In this document: positions 25,178 to 34,271 of the stretch, piece by piece | How positions within the stretch are numbered: position 1 is the first letter of the stretch | Layout of the letters: each line of letters opens with the position of its first letter | Assembly: GCA_900541565.1 (NCBI GenBank) | Contig: UQKB01000010.1 | Coordinates: 1 to 64,000, forward strand | Length of the DNA stretch: 64,000 nucleotides | Direction of reading: 5' to 3' | From: an uncultured Oscillospiraceae bacterium | GTDB lineage: Bacteria > Bacillota > Clostridia > Oscillospirales > Acutalibacteraceae | Made by a program: the position numbers and the translations under genes | Notes under the pieces: generated by a model | Seen by the model: only the letters and a program-made list of their open reading frames with translations | What the model was told of the DNA's origin: nothing | Database searches by the model: none

Positions 25178-26131
25178 ATGCTAATCAGGGCGATTCGTTC
25201 GATACTGCGAGCCTTTATGCCTTCGGGTGTGGATATACAGAAAATGCATAAGCTGTATTGCTCGTTTGAACAGACGGATGCTTCGTTGTCCTCCAAACAG
25301 GTTTTGTGCGAAGTATGGGGGCAAAGAGTTGTAAGCGACGGGCGGAACGTTCAGGTCCATGTATATACCCCTGTAAAGCAAAAAGGCAGAAAAATTCTTT
25401 TGTTTTTTCATAGCAGCCGGTGGACGGAGGAAAGTGCAGAGGCTTATCGCTTTATGTGCGCAAATTTGGCGGTTTATAATTTTTGCAGGGTATTTTCGGT
25501 GGAATACAGCCCAACGCCGGAAAATCCTTTTCCAAAAGGATTGGACGACTGCTATGCAGCGGCGCGGGAGCTTTATGCACACGCCGAACAGTTGGGTGTG
25601 GATCCTGCAGATATTGCGTTAATTGGCGACAGCTTTGGCGGAAACCTGGCCGCGGCAGTGTCTCTGCGTGCGCAGGAGGAGGGACTTTTCTCAGTGCAAA
25701 AGCAGATTTTATTATACCCTGTGACCAACAACGATCATACGGAAAACGCGCCGTTTTCTTCTGTTGTCGAAAATGGTACGGATTATATTCTGACTTCTGC
25801 ACAGATCTGTGAGGATATGGAACGTTATAAAAGAAGCGACCAAGACCTGCATAATCCTTACTTTGCGCCGTTGCTTGCAAAAAATTTAAAAAAACAGCCC
25901 AATACGCTGATTATAACAGCAGAATACGACCCTCTGCGCGACGAAGGGGAGGCGTATGGGCAACGCTTGGAAAAGGCAGGGACAAAGGTAACCGTGTTCC
26001 GTATGCCGGATGTATTACATGGCTTTTTTTCATTGGAGCCATTATATACGCATGTCAAGGTTGCATACGCTTTGATCCATGAGTTTTTGTATGAAAAGGA
26101 TGAACCTGCACGTCGCCGGCTGTGGGCATGA
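25178..26131 (+). CDS. alpha/beta hydrolase, HSL-like esterase
   Basis: A 317-aa cytoplasmic esterase-like protein of the hormone-sensitive-lipase type. The nucleophile motif is GDSFGGNLAAA, the acid is in EYDPLRDEGE and the base histidine in DVLHGFFSLEP, all in the right order. The oxyanion motif HGGG is replaced by FFHSSRW, which is unusual and may alter specificity or activity. Start 25178 has AAAGGATGG upstream; an ATG nine bases earlier lies inside that site. Transcribed alone and followed by a strong terminator. Confidence 0.82.
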   Translation: MLIRAIRSILRAFMPSGVDIQKMHKLYCSFEQTDASLSSKQVLCEVWGQRVVSDGRNVQVHVYTPVKQKGRKILLFFHSSRWTEESAEAYRFMCANLAVYNFCRVFSVEYSPTPENPFPKGLDDCYAAARELYAHAEQLGVDPADIALIGDSFGGNLAAAVSLRAQEEGLFSVQKQILLYPVTNNDHTENAPFSSVVENGTDYILTSAQICEDMERYKRSDQDLHNPYFAPLLAKNLKKQPNTLIITAEYDPLRDEGEAYGQRLEKAGTKVTVFRMPDVLHGFFSLEPLYTHVKVAYALIHEFLYEKDEPARRRLWA

Positions 26132-26173
26132 TTATTTTGTGCCGGTAAGCGCAGGTGTGTTGGATGATGTATA

Positions 26174-26214
26174 AAAACAGCGCCGTATGGGGAGTTCATA
26201 CGGCGCTGTTTTTT
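26174..26214 (+). terminator. terminator of the hydrolase gene
   Basis: A 16-bp perfect stem, 26174-26189 with 26197-26212, ending in T-run. Confidence 0.92.
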
Positions 26215-26236
26215 ATGCGAAAAAGTTAAAATTGTA

Positions 26237-26265
26237 TTGTAAAAACACTATATATATGGTAAAAT
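26237..26265 (+). promoter_or_regulatory. promoter of the amino-sugar operon
   Basis: TTGTAA (26237-26242), 17-bp spacer, TAAAAT (26260-26265), 45 bases before the first gene. No other convincing promoter is seen until the end of the nine-gene cluster. Confidence 0.7.
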
Positions 26266-26309
26266 AAACTGTATTTTGAGGGAATTACCGTATAAAAGGG
26301 AGAAGGATT

Positions 26310-27476
26310 ATGATACCGTTTAACGTCCCGCCGTATGTGGGAACAGAACTTACGTATATGCAGCAGGCGCTTTCGAACCAAAAAATTTGTGGAGACGGTC
26401 CTTTTACCCAAAAGGCGTCCAAGCTGTTGGGCCAATTGACCGGCGCAAATAAAATTTTGTTGACAACGTCGTGCACGCATGCGCTGGAAATGGCGGCGAT
26501 CCTGCTGGATATCCGGCCGGGCGACGAGGTGATCATGCCTTCCTACACGTTTGTTACAACAGCCAATGCCTTTGTTCTGCGCGGCGCAAAGATTGTTTTT
26601 ATCGATATCCGCCCCGATACGATGAATATGGACGAAAGCCTGATCGAACAGGCAATTACAGAAAAAACCCGGGCGATCGTGCCGGTGCATTATGCGGGTG
26701 TTGCCTGTAATATGGACGTAATTTTGCAGATTGCGCAAAAGCACAATCTGCGGGTTGTGGAGGATGCAGCGCAGGGCGTAATGGCTTTTTATAAGGGACA
26801 GGCGCTGGGCACGTTGGGGAATGTGGGCTGCTTTAGCTTTCATGAAACAAAAAATTACAGCATGGGCGAAGGCGGCGCGGTGCTGCTTGGCGATGAAAGC
26901 CTGTATGAGCGTGCGGAAATCATCCGTGAAAAAGGGACAAACCGGAACCGTTTTTTGCGCGGCCAGGTCGATAAATATACATGGGTCGATATAGGCTCCT
27001 CTTATTTACCAAGCGACTTAAATGCCGCGTTTTTGACAGCGCAGCTTGAACAGGCGGAGCAGATAAACCAGGACCGTTTAAAAAGCTGGTCGCTCTATTA
27101 TGCGCAGCTAAAGCCTCTTTCAGACAGCGGTGCAATTCAATTGCCGTATATCCCGCAGGACTGTATGCATAATGCCCATATGTTTTATATCAAGGTCAAA
27201 GACCTTCAGGAACGTACACGGCTTACGGCGTATTTAAAAAGCAAGGGAGTTGCATGTGCGTTCCATTATGTACCTTTGCATACTTCGCCGGCCGGACAGC
27301 AGTACGGCCGCTTTTGCGGGGAAGACCGCTACACCACCAAAGAGAGTGAACGCCTGCTGCGTCTGCCCATGTATTATGGGCTAAAGGAAGATACAATTGC
27401 GTATGTTGCAGAGCATATCCATGCATTTTACAGGCAGGGTGGCACAGCGACGCCGGGAAGGGCGGTGGGCATATGA
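26310..27476 (+). CDS. wecE: dTDP-4-keto-6-deoxyhexose aminotransferase, WecE/RffA type
   Basis: A 388-aa PLP enzyme of the DegT/DnrJ/EryC1/StrS family. WecE converts dTDP-4-keto-6-deoxy-D-glucose to dTDP-4-amino-4,6-dideoxy-D-galactose (dTDP-Fuc4N) with glutamate as amino donor. The PLP lysine is K181 in HETKNYSMGEGG, and the N-terminal GDGPFTQKASKLL is characteristic of the WecE group. Its substrate is the product of RmlB, encoded by the last gene of the same operon. GGGAGAAGG precedes ATG. The stop overlaps the next start by 4 bases. The Fuc4N assignment is strong by family, but related enzymes make other 4-amino sugars. Confidence 0.88.
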   Translation: MIPFNVPPYVGTELTYMQQALSNQKICGDGPFTQKASKLLGQLTGANKILLTTSCTHALEMAAILLDIRPGDEVIMPSYTFVTTANAFVLRGAKIVFIDIRPDTMNMDESLIEQAITEKTRAIVPVHYAGVACNMDVILQIAQKHNLRVVEDAAQGVMAFYKGQALGTLGNVGCFSFHETKNYSMGEGGAVLLGDESLYERAEIIREKGTNRNRFLRGQVDKYTWVDIGSSYLPSDLNAAFLTAQLEQAEQINQDRLKSWSLYYAQLKPLSDSGAIQLPYIPQDCMHNAHMFYIKVKDLQERTRLTAYLKSKGVACAFHYVPLHTSPAGQQYGRFCGEDRYTTKESERLLRLPMYYGLKEDTIAYVAEHIHAFYRQGGTATPGRAVGI

Positions 27477-28582
27477 AAAAGCTTGTCATTATCGGTGCAA
27501 ACGATTTTCAAAACCGCCTGATTTTAAAAGCCAGGGAGTTGGGGTTTGAAACGCATGTTTTTGCTTGGGAGGATGGAGCGGTCGGAAAAAAGACGGCAAA
27601 TTTCTTTTATCCGATCAGCATTACCGAAAAGGAAGAGATTTTGCGCATCTGTAAAACAATACGCCCGTCCGGTGTTGCAACCATTGCTTCCGACCTTGCA
27701 GTTCCTACGGTAAACTACGTGGCACAGGCGCTTTCTCTTAATGGGAACCCCTATGCCGTTTCCCTGAAATGCACCAATAAATTTGAAATGCGTCAAGCGT
27801 TTTTAAACAATGAAATTCCTACGCCCAGGTTTATCAGGTCGGGGGCATCCGTTGATTTTTGTGCGCTTGCAGATTTTCGTTACCCGTTGATTGTCAAGCC
27901 AACCGACCGCAGCGGCAGCAGGGGAATTTACAAAGTGCTTTCACCTGAAAATTTGCAGGCGGCGGTTGATCTGTCTATACAGAGCGCGTTTGAAAAACGG
28001 GTGATTATCGAAGAGTTTATTGAAGGGCAAGAATACAGCTGTGAATGCATTTCCTATCATGGAGCCCATACCTTTCTTGCCTTTACAAAAAAGTTTACAA
28101 CCGGTGCGCCGCATTATATAGAAACAGGTCATAGACAGCCTTCAGACATACCGCAGAGAATACAACAGAAGGCCAAAGCGATTGTTTTTAAGGCTCTTGA
28201 TGCGCTTGGGATACAAAACGGGGCGAGCCATAGCGAATTTAAAATTGACAAAGAGGGAAATATAGGGTTAATTGAAGTCGGTGCGCGTATGGGCGGCGAT
28301 TGTATTGGGTCGGATCTGGTCTTTCTTTCCACAGGCTATGATTTTTTAAAAATGGTTATAGATGTTGCCTGCGGCAAAGCGCCTGATTTAAGGCCGACAG
28401 GCAAAAGCGCGGGCAAGGCGGAAATTCGTTTTCTCTTTTCAGAAGAAGATATCCGCGCGCTGGAAAAAATAAAAGCAGAGAATCCTGCATCCATTTACCG
28501 GATCAGCGCAATCGATTTATCTAATCTTGGCAAAACAAAGGACAGTGCGACAAGGCTGGGATATTATATTTTAGCAAATTAA
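27473..28582 (+). CDS. ATP-grasp carboxylate-amine ligase, first copy
   Basis: A 369-aa ATP-grasp protein with a Rossmann-like pre-ATP-grasp part (KKLVIIGANDFQNR), a lysine-containing ATP-binding segment (YPLIVKPTDRSGSRGIYKV), IIEEFIEGQEYSCE and the Mg site in IGLIEVGARMGGD. ATP-grasp ligases join a carboxylate to an amine through an acyl phosphate. In this operon the obvious amine is the 4-amino group of the sugar, so an amino acid or small acid may be attached; that is inference. ATGA overlap with the aminotransferase shows translational coupling. It resembles the next gene in fold but not closely in sequence. Confidence 0.78.
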   Translation: MKKLVIIGANDFQNRLILKARELGFETHVFAWEDGAVGKKTANFFYPISITEKEEILRICKTIRPSGVATIASDLAVPTVNYVAQALSLNGNPYAVSLKCTNKFEMRQAFLNNEIPTPRFIRSGASVDFCALADFRYPLIVKPTDRSGSRGIYKVLSPENLQAAVDLSIQSAFEKRVIIEEFIEGQEYSCECISYHGAHTFLAFTKKFTTGAPHYIETGHRQPSDIPQRIQQKAKAIVFKALDALGIQNGASHSEFKIDKEGNIGLIEVGARMGGDCIGSDLVFLSTGYDFLKMVIDVACGKAPDLRPTGKSAGKAEIRFLFSEEDIRALEKIKAENPASIYRISAIDLSNLGKTKDSATRLGYYILAN

Positions 28583-28606
28583 AAATAAACGCGGGGGATT
28601 GTATTT

Positions 28607-29797
28607 ATGGGAAAGAAACTTATGATCTTAGGTGCCGGCAGAGGGCAGGTTGGACTGATCCAAACTGCAAAGAGACTGGGATATACCACAGTTGTTACAA
28701 GTATTGCGGGCAATTACCCGGGGTTTGCATATGCCGACGAGGTTTGCTATGCAGATATTTCCGACCCGCAGCAGGTGTCGCAGGCGGCCATGCAGCATGG
28801 CGTTTCGGGTATAGCAACCGCTTGTCTTGACACAGGTGTTCCGGCGCTCGGCTACGCGTGCGAGCAAAACCATTTGACCGGCTTGTCTGAACGGTCTGCT
28901 AAATTGTGTGGGGATAAGCTGCTGATGAAAACTGCGTTTATGGAAAAAGGTGTCAATACAGCGCGGTTTAAGAAGGTATCGTCCTTAGAAGACGTGGAAC
29001 ATGTTTTAGAAACCCTGAATCTTCCCTTAATTGTTAAAGCCGTGGACTTACAGGGCAGCAGAGGGATTTTTATAGCAAGGACCAGAGAGGAACTTTTTGG
29101 TGGCTATGAAAAGGCTATGCGTGAAACAAACAAGGATTTTTGTATTATTGAAGAGTTTATAGAAGGGTATGAGTTTGGCGCACAGGCATTTGTTGTGGAC
29201 CGCAAGGTTTTATTTATTTTGCCGTGCGGCGATGAAACGTATATGGCGGGCACCGCCATCCCCGTAGGACACTATGCGCCTTTACAATTGGAAGAAGACG
29301 TTTTACAGCAAGTGTATCAACAGGTTTCCCTGGCTATAAGCGCAGTTGAACTGAATGATTGCGCTGTGAATATCGATATGATCTTAAAAGACGGAAAGGT
29401 ATATATGATTGAGCTTACTGGCAGAATTGGCGCCAACTGTTTGCCGGAGCTTACGTCTATCTATTATGGCGTTGATATTTATAAAATGATTATTGCTACG
29501 GCGATGGGGGAGAATCCCGAAGCATATTTTCATACAACAAAAAAGAAGCCTACCCCTTGTTATGCAAAAATGCTGTTATCTGAAAAAAGCGGGACCATTA
29601 AGAAGATTATCAATCAAAACGGTGACCACAGCGATATTGTCGAAATTACTTTTTTTGTGCACGAAGGCGACCGAATCAACCGTTTTTCAAATTCGCGCGA
29701 TTGCCTGGGGCAGGTCATTGTAAAAGGGGACACGTTAGAGGAATGTGAAAAGTTGATCGAAGAAGTTGTTTCAAATATTGAATTTGTGTTGGAGTAA
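28607..29797 (+). CDS. ATP-grasp carboxylate-amine ligase, second copy
   Basis: A 396-aa ATP-grasp protein: N-terminal GKKLMILGAGRGQVGLIQTA, ATP site PLIVKAVDLQGSRGIFIA, CIIEEFIEGYEFGAQ and the metal segment VYMIELTGRIGANCLPEL. The C-terminus has an extra domain of about 90 residues. It follows the first copy after 24 bases. Two different ligases suggest either two successive couplings, for example a dipeptide, or activation of two substrates. The substrate cannot be told from sequence. Confidence 0.78.
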   Translation: MGKKLMILGAGRGQVGLIQTAKRLGYTTVVTSIAGNYPGFAYADEVCYADISDPQQVSQAAMQHGVSGIATACLDTGVPALGYACEQNHLTGLSERSAKLCGDKLLMKTAFMEKGVNTARFKKVSSLEDVEHVLETLNLPLIVKAVDLQGSRGIFIARTREELFGGYEKAMRETNKDFCIIEEFIEGYEFGAQAFVVDRKVLFILPCGDETYMAGTAIPVGHYAPLQLEEDVLQQVYQQVSLAISAVELNDCAVNIDMILKDGKVYMIELTGRIGANCLPELTSIYYGVDIYKMIIATAMGENPEAYFHTTKKKPTPCYAKMLLSEKSGTIKKIINQNGDHSDIVEITFFVHEGDRINRFSNSRDCLGQVIVKGDTLEECEKLIEEVVSNIEFVLE

Positions 29798-29800
29798 TCA

Positions 29801-30538
29801 ATGGATACAAAAAAGGTTTTTATTCACAATACGTCCATAGTGTTGGATAGCTGTTGTGAAGATAACGTAAAAATATATCAAAACTGCAATGTACAGCGTT
29901 GCCGTTTGGGTATACATACCAGTATTGGCGATTTTTCAAGGATTGACGATTCCAGCTTTTCAGAGCATGTTGCAATCCAAAGAAACGCAATGATTTATTC
30001 TTCCTGTATAGGAAGATACACTTATACAGGAAGAAATTTTACGGCCTGGCACTGCACAGTGGGCGCTTTTTGTTCTGTTTCCTGGAATGTGAGCATTGGG
30101 GGAGCCAACCATGACTATACAAAAACGACAACGCACGCTTTTCTTTATTCGCCTGATTTTGGGATGCTCCCGGAAGGCCATGCGCCTGGCTATAATCGGT
30201 TTGACGCAAAGTGTGTGATAGGGAACGACGTTTGGATCGCAGCCAATGCCTGCATCTGCAGAGGTGTTACGGTAGGCGACGGCGCGGTCATTGCCGCCGG
30301 CGCAGTCGTTACGAAAGATGTGGCTCCATATACCATTGTTGCCGGGGTCCCTGCAAAGCCTATCAAGAAAAGGTTTTCAGAGGATATTATTGCTGTTTTA
30401 CAAAAAAGTAAGTGGTGGGATTACCCGGAGCAGGTTATAAAAGAACATTTTGATTTGTTTAACTGTACACCTGATATGTGCACCGCCCAAAAAATACTAC
30501 AGCTTCGTGAAAAATTTGATCCGGAGATGATAAAATGA
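29801..30538 (+). CDS. hexapeptide-repeat acyltransferase
   Basis: A 245-aa left-handed beta-helix acyltransferase of the xenobiotic/serine acetyltransferase-like group. Hexapeptide turns run through about 15-190 ([52 protein letters not shown]). A histidine in [15 protein letters not shown] is at the place of the catalytic base of the XAT family. It may acylate an amino or hydroxyl group of the sugar or of the ligand added by the ATP-grasp enzymes. It starts 3 bases after the previous stop and overlaps the next start. Confidence 0.82.
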   Translation: MDTKKVFIHNTSIVLDSCCEDNVKIYQNCNVQRCRLGIHTSIGDFSRIDDSSFSEHVAIQRNAMIYSSCIGRYTYTGRNFTAWHCTVGAFCSVSWNVSIGGANHDYTKTTTHAFLYSPDFGMLPEGHAPGYNRFDAKCVIGNDVWIAANACICRGVTVGDGAVIAAGAVVTKDVAPYTIVAGVPAKPIKKRFSEDIIAVLQKSKWWDYPEQVIKEHFDLFNCTPDMCTAQKILQLREKFDPEMIK

Positions 30539-31488
30539 TAATTTCCATAGCCATACCCTGCTACAATTCGTCCAAAACGCTCAGGCAGGTTGTGAATGAA
30601 ATAAAGTCGGTTATCCAGACAAGGGAAAATACTGACTATCAGATTATTCTCGTCAATGATACTTCCCCTGATAATACATTTGAGGTCATAACGCAATTGT
30701 GCAGTGAAGACAGCAAAATTATTGGGGTGGATTTGTCCAAAAACTATGGGCAGGCATCTGCACAAATGGCTGCTGTCAGGTATATAAAAGGGGATGTGGC
30801 CGTTTTTATGGACGATGACGGGCAACATCCTCCTGCAGAGTTATTTAAACTGGTGGATAAAATTTCAGATGGTTATGATGTGGTCTATGCGCAGTTTATT
30901 TCCAAAAAGCATTCTTTGTTTAAAAGGGTGAGCAGTAACATCAATTCGAAAATATTGGAGTTTACAAACAGAAAGCCAAAGGGCATACAGCTGTCAAGCT
31001 ATTTTGCCTTAAGCAAGTTTGCCGTGCGGGCGCTTAAAAATTACAAAAGCCCTTTTCCGTCGCTGGGTGGTTATTTACTGCAGGTCACAAGAAGAATCAC
31101 AAATGTTCAAGTGGAACACAGGGCAAGGATCTGCGGGCGCAGCAATTACAGCTTTAAAAAATTGCTTAAGCTTTGGCTGCAGGGATTTACCAATTTTTCT
31201 ATTGCACCCCTGCGCTTTGCGTCCATTGTTGGTTCGTTGTGCGCTGCGGTAGGCATTATTGCCGGGATTGTTCTGGTTATAAGAAAGCTGATTTTCCCCA
31301 ACATTGCAGTAGGGTATACCTCCATTGTTTCAGTCCTCCTGTTTATAGGCGGGCTTATTATGCTTATGCTGGGCATACTTGGGGAATACCTTGGGAGAAT
31401 TTACATATTGTTGAGCAATATGCCGCAGTATGAAGTCAGAAATGCATTAAATTATACAGAAAAGAATGAGGATATCGATGAGTCATAA
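30535..31488 (+). CDS. polyprenyl-phosphate glycosyltransferase, GtrB/ArnC-type GT2
   Basis: A 317-aa GT2 enzyme. The catalytic domain (1-220) has [25 protein letters not shown] and the metal-binding [12 protein letters not shown]; two C-terminal helices (about 225-290) anchor it in the membrane, the layout of GtrB, DPM1 and ArnC. Such enzymes transfer a nucleotide sugar to undecaprenyl phosphate on the cytoplasmic side. In context the donor should be the modified dTDP-amino sugar, and the product would be flipped by the next two proteins. Overlaps both neighbours by a few bases. Confidence 0.88.
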   Translation: MIISIAIPCYNSSKTLRQVVNEIKSVIQTRENTDYQIILVNDTSPDNTFEVITQLCSEDSKIIGVDLSKNYGQASAQMAAVRYIKGDVAVFMDDDGQHPPAELFKLVDKISDGYDVVYAQFISKKHSLFKRVSSNINSKILEFTNRKPKGIQLSSYFALSKFAVRALKNYKSPFPSLGGYLLQVTRRITNVQVEHRARICGRSNYSFKKLLKLWLQGFTNFSIAPLRFASIVGSLCAAVGIIAGIVLVIRKLIFPNIAVGYTSIVSVLLFIGGLIMLMLGILGEYLGRIYILLSNMPQYEVRNALNYTEKNEDIDES

Positions 31489-31828
31489 ACCAGAAGTAAA
31501 AGATTACATATTTTTGCATGCCATCCTGCTTCAATTTTCTTTGTGTGGACTTTTGTCAAAATTTGCCGCGTCCTATGATTTTTTATCGTTTGAATTTTGT
31601 CTCTTTTACGGCCTGATGATTGTTAACCTGGGAATTTATGCAATCCTTTGGCAGCAGGTTTTAAAACGGATTCCTCTGACGACGGCGTTTTGTAACAAAG
31701 CGGTTACGATCATATGGGGGATGCTGTGGGGCTTTTTTATTTTTCATGAGCAAATTACTGTTAATATGATGATTGGTGCCGTTATAGTTCTGGCCGGCGT
31801 TTGTTTGGTGGTGACGGCCAATGAATGA
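31478..31828 (+). CDS. small EamA-fold membrane protein, ArnE-like
   Basis: A 116-aa protein with four membrane helices and a conserved end (IPLTTAFCNKAVTIIWGMLWG, then ITVNMMIGAVIVLAGVCLVV), half the size of a DMT transporter. In Gram-negatives ArnE and ArnF are such half-size proteins that together flip undecaprenyl-phosphate aminoarabinose. The next gene encodes a matching half. Start 31478 lies inside the end of the glycosyltransferase gene; GAGGAT precedes it. An alternative ATG four codons earlier is possible. Confidence 0.78.
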   Translation: MSHKPEVKDYIFLHAILLQFSLCGLLSKFAASYDFLSFEFCLFYGLMIVNLGIYAILWQQVLKRIPLTTAFCNKAVTIIWGMLWGFFIFHEQITVNMMIGAVIVLAGVCLVVTANE

Positions 31829-32165
31829 TTTATTGCTATATACGCTTTTGTATCTTTCAGGCGTATTTATTTCGTCTGTTTCACAGATTATCCTTAAAAA
31901 AAGTGCGGGAATTCATTACCAAAACCGGATTAGGGAGTATTTAAACCTGCGCGTAATCCTTGCGTATACGATCTTTTTTCTGGCAACCCTATGTACTGTT
32001 TTTGCATATAAATATGTGCCGCTTTCCATGGGACCAATTTTAGGCGCGACGGAGTATGTTTTTGTTGCCCTTTTAAGCTTTTTTATTTTAAAAGAAAAAA
32101 TCAGCAAAAAAAAGCTGGCGGGTCTTCTTGTGATTATTGCGGGGGTTATAATATTTTCCCTTTAA
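31821..32165 (+). CDS. small EamA-fold membrane protein, ArnF-like
   Basis: A 114-aa protein with four membrane helices ending in EKISKKKLAGLLVIIAGVII, the usual last helix of EamA/SMR proteins. It overlaps the previous half by 8 bases, so the two are made together and probably form a heterodimeric flippase for the lipid-linked sugar. Gram-positive GT2/flippase pairs usually use a GtcA-type protein instead, so an Arn-like pair is notable. Confidence 0.78.
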   Translation: MNDLLLYTLLYLSGVFISSVSQIILKKSAGIHYQNRIREYLNLRVILAYTIFFLATLCTVFAYKYVPLSMGPILGATEYVFVALLSFFILKEKISKKKLAGLLVIIAGVIIFSL

Positions 32166-32229
32166 AAGCTACAAAATAAGCATAAAAATACTGCAATGCG
32201 CAAAGCAGTTTTAAAATGATAAAAGATAG

Positions 32230-32248
32230 TTTGACAATGCTTGTCAAA
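32230..32248. promoter_or_regulatory. inverted repeat before rmlA
   Basis: TTTGACA-N5-TGTCAAA lies 14 bases before the rmlA start and next to its ribosome site AAAGGAGAGG. It could be an operator or a small hairpin controlling translation; the 96-bp gap is the only sizeable one in the operon. Confidence 0.4.
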
Positions 32249-32261
32249 GGAGAGGGGAAAC

Positions 32262-33137
32262 ATGAAAGGAATTATTCTTGCTGGCGGCAAGGGTACGCGT
32301 TTGTATCCAATGACACAGGTGGTGTCCAAACAGCTTCTGCCGATTTATGATAAGCCAATGATTTATTACCCGCTTTCTGTTTTGCTTTTGGCAGACATAC
32401 GGGAGGTACTGGTGATCTCTACCCCGGACGATCTTCCGCTTTATGAAAAGCTGTTGGGGGATGGCCGGCGCTTTGGCATATCGCTTTCCTATAAAGCGCA
32501 GGAAAAACCGCAGGGATTGGCGCAGGCGTTTATTATAGGCGAAGATTTTATTAACGGGGACAGTGTATGCCTGATCCTGGGCGACAATATTTTCTATGGA
32601 CAGGACTTTACGCGGGTGCTCAATGCGGCGAAAAAAAGAAAGGAAGGCGCCACGATTTTTGGATATCCCGTTAAGAACCCGTCTGCGTTTGGCGTTGTGG
32701 AGTTTGATCAAAACCAACGTGTGGTTTCTATAGAGGAAAAACCGGAAAAACCAAAATCCAGTTACGCGGTACCCGGCCTGTATTTTTATGACAACAGCGT
32801 TGTGCATATAGCAAAAGACATACGTCCTTCCGCGCGCGGTGAGCTGGAAATTACGTCTGTAAACGAGCGCTACCTTGCAATGGGGCGGCTGCATGTTTCG
32901 CTGCTTGGGCGCGGGATGGCATGGCTGGATACAGGTACGCCTGAAGGCATGCTCAAGGCGGCGGAATACGTAGAAGCAGTCCAGTCCCGCCAGGGGTTTT
33001 ACATATCCTGCCCAGAAGAAATTGCATGGCGGCGCGGCTTTATCAACACAAAGCAGCTTAAAGAAATTGGGCGGCAGCTGCAAATGACAGACTATGGCCG
33101 GTATCTTCTTTCCCTTGCAGAGGAGGCGGTAAAATGA
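32262..33137 (+). CDS. rmlA: glucose-1-phosphate thymidylyltransferase
   Basis: A 291-aa cytoplasmic enzyme forming dTDP-glucose from dTTP and glucose-1-phosphate. The nucleotidyltransferase signature [14 protein letters not shown] opens the protein, and the sugar-binding [10 protein letters not shown] and [12 protein letters not shown] segments match RmlA. Start 32262 has AAAGGAGAGGGG upstream. It ends in an ATGA overlap with rmlB. rmlC and rmlD are absent, which argues against rhamnose and for an amino-sugar product. Confidence 0.95.
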   Translation: MKGIILAGGKGTRLYPMTQVVSKQLLPIYDKPMIYYPLSVLLLADIREVLVISTPDDLPLYEKLLGDGRRFGISLSYKAQEKPQGLAQAFIIGEDFINGDSVCLILGDNIFYGQDFTRVLNAAKKRKEGATIFGYPVKNPSAFGVVEFDQNQRVVSIEEKPEKPKSSYAVPGLYFYDNSVVHIAKDIRPSARGELEITSVNERYLAMGRLHVSLLGRGMAWLDTGTPEGMLKAAEYVEAVQSRQGFYISCPEEIAWRRGFINTKQLKEIGRQLQMTDYGRYLLSLAEEAVK

Positions 33138-34153
33138 AAATTCTGGTAACAGGCGGCGCCGGCTTTATCGGCAGCAATTTTATTTATTATATGCTGCAAG
33201 CGCACCCAGACGATCAAATTGTCTGTCTGGACAGCCTTACCTATGCAGGAAATATGCGGACACTCAAGGGTGCGCTGCAAAATAAGAACTTTCGTTTTGT
33301 CAAAGGCGATATAACAGACCGCAAGGCTGTTTTTGACTTGTTTGCGCATGAGCAGTTTGACGTGGTGGTCAATTTTGCGGCGGAAAGCCATGTGGACCGT
33401 TCTATACTGGACCCAGGCGTGTTTCTTAAAACCAATGTTTTGGGTACGCAGGTACTGCTGGATGCTTCCAGAGCCTGCGGCGTTTCCCGCTATCATCAGA
33501 TTTCTACAGACGAGGTATACGGTGATTTACCGCTGGACAGGCCGGATCTCTTTTTTACAGAGGAAACGCCGCTGCATACTTCAAGCCCGTATTCTGCAAG
33601 CAAAGCTTCGGCAGACCTGCTTGTGCTGGCGTATTACAGGACCTATGGGCTTCCTGTGACCGTTTCGCGCTGCTCTAACAATTACGGGCCGTACCACTTT
33701 CCGGAAAAGCTGATCCCGCTTATGATCATCAATGCGCTGCATAACAAGCCGCTGCCTGTATATGGCAAAGGAGAAAATGTAAGGGACTGGCTGTATGTGG
33801 AGGACCACTGCAGCGCGGTGGACCTGATTGTGCGAAAAGGCCGGGCCGGAGAGGTTTATAACATAGGCGGTCACAACGAAAGAAAAAATATTGACGTTGT
33901 CAAGCAGATCCTGCATATTCTGGGGAAAGATACTTCTTTAATTACGTTTGTAAAAGACAGGGCGGGGCATGACAGGCGTTATGCAATTGATCCTGAAAAG
34001 ATCCATCATGAATTGGGGTGGCTGCCCAAAACAAACTTTGACGACGGCCTTGAAAAAACGGTACGGTGGTATCTGGACCATAAGGACTGGTGGGAAGAAA
34101 TTATCAACGGCGCCTACCAAACCTATTATGAAAAAATGTATGAAAAAAAATAA
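33134..34153 (+). CDS. rmlB: dTDP-glucose 4,6-dehydratase
   Basis: A 339-aa short-chain-dehydrogenase-like enzyme that turns dTDP-glucose into dTDP-4-keto-6-deoxyglucose using bound NAD. GxxGxxG is in [12 protein letters not shown]; the active site shows STDEVYGDL and the YSASKASAD catalytic YxxxK. It supplies the substrate of the WecE-type enzyme at the head of the operon. Last gene of the cluster. Confidence 0.96.
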   Translation: MKILVTGGAGFIGSNFIYYMLQAHPDDQIVCLDSLTYAGNMRTLKGALQNKNFRFVKGDITDRKAVFDLFAHEQFDVVVNFAAESHVDRSILDPGVFLKTNVLGTQVLLDASRACGVSRYHQISTDEVYGDLPLDRPDLFFTEETPLHTSSPYSASKASADLLVLAYYRTYGLPVTVSRCSNNYGPYHFPEKLIPLMIINALHNKPLPVYGKGENVRDWLYVEDHCSAVDLIVRKGRAGEVYNIGGHNERKNIDVVKQILHILGKDTSLITFVKDRAGHDRRYAIDPEKIHHELGWLPKTNFDDGLEKTVRWYLDHKDWWEEIINGAYQTYYEKMYEKK

Positions 34154-34183
34154 ATCTTTTCAAACGATTCTTTTTTACGTATA

Positions 34184-34213
34184 TTGACAATATATATTTT
34201 AGTATGATAAACT
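34184..34213 (+). promoter_or_regulatory. promoter of the DUF4190 gene
   Basis: TTGACA (34184-34189), 18-bp spacer, TAAACT (34208-34213). GAGGAGG precedes the start codon. Confidence 0.6.
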
Positions 34214-34271
34214 GTATGTAACAGCATGAGGGGTACTCATCTTGTTATTTTACTTTTGAGGAGGCATTAAA

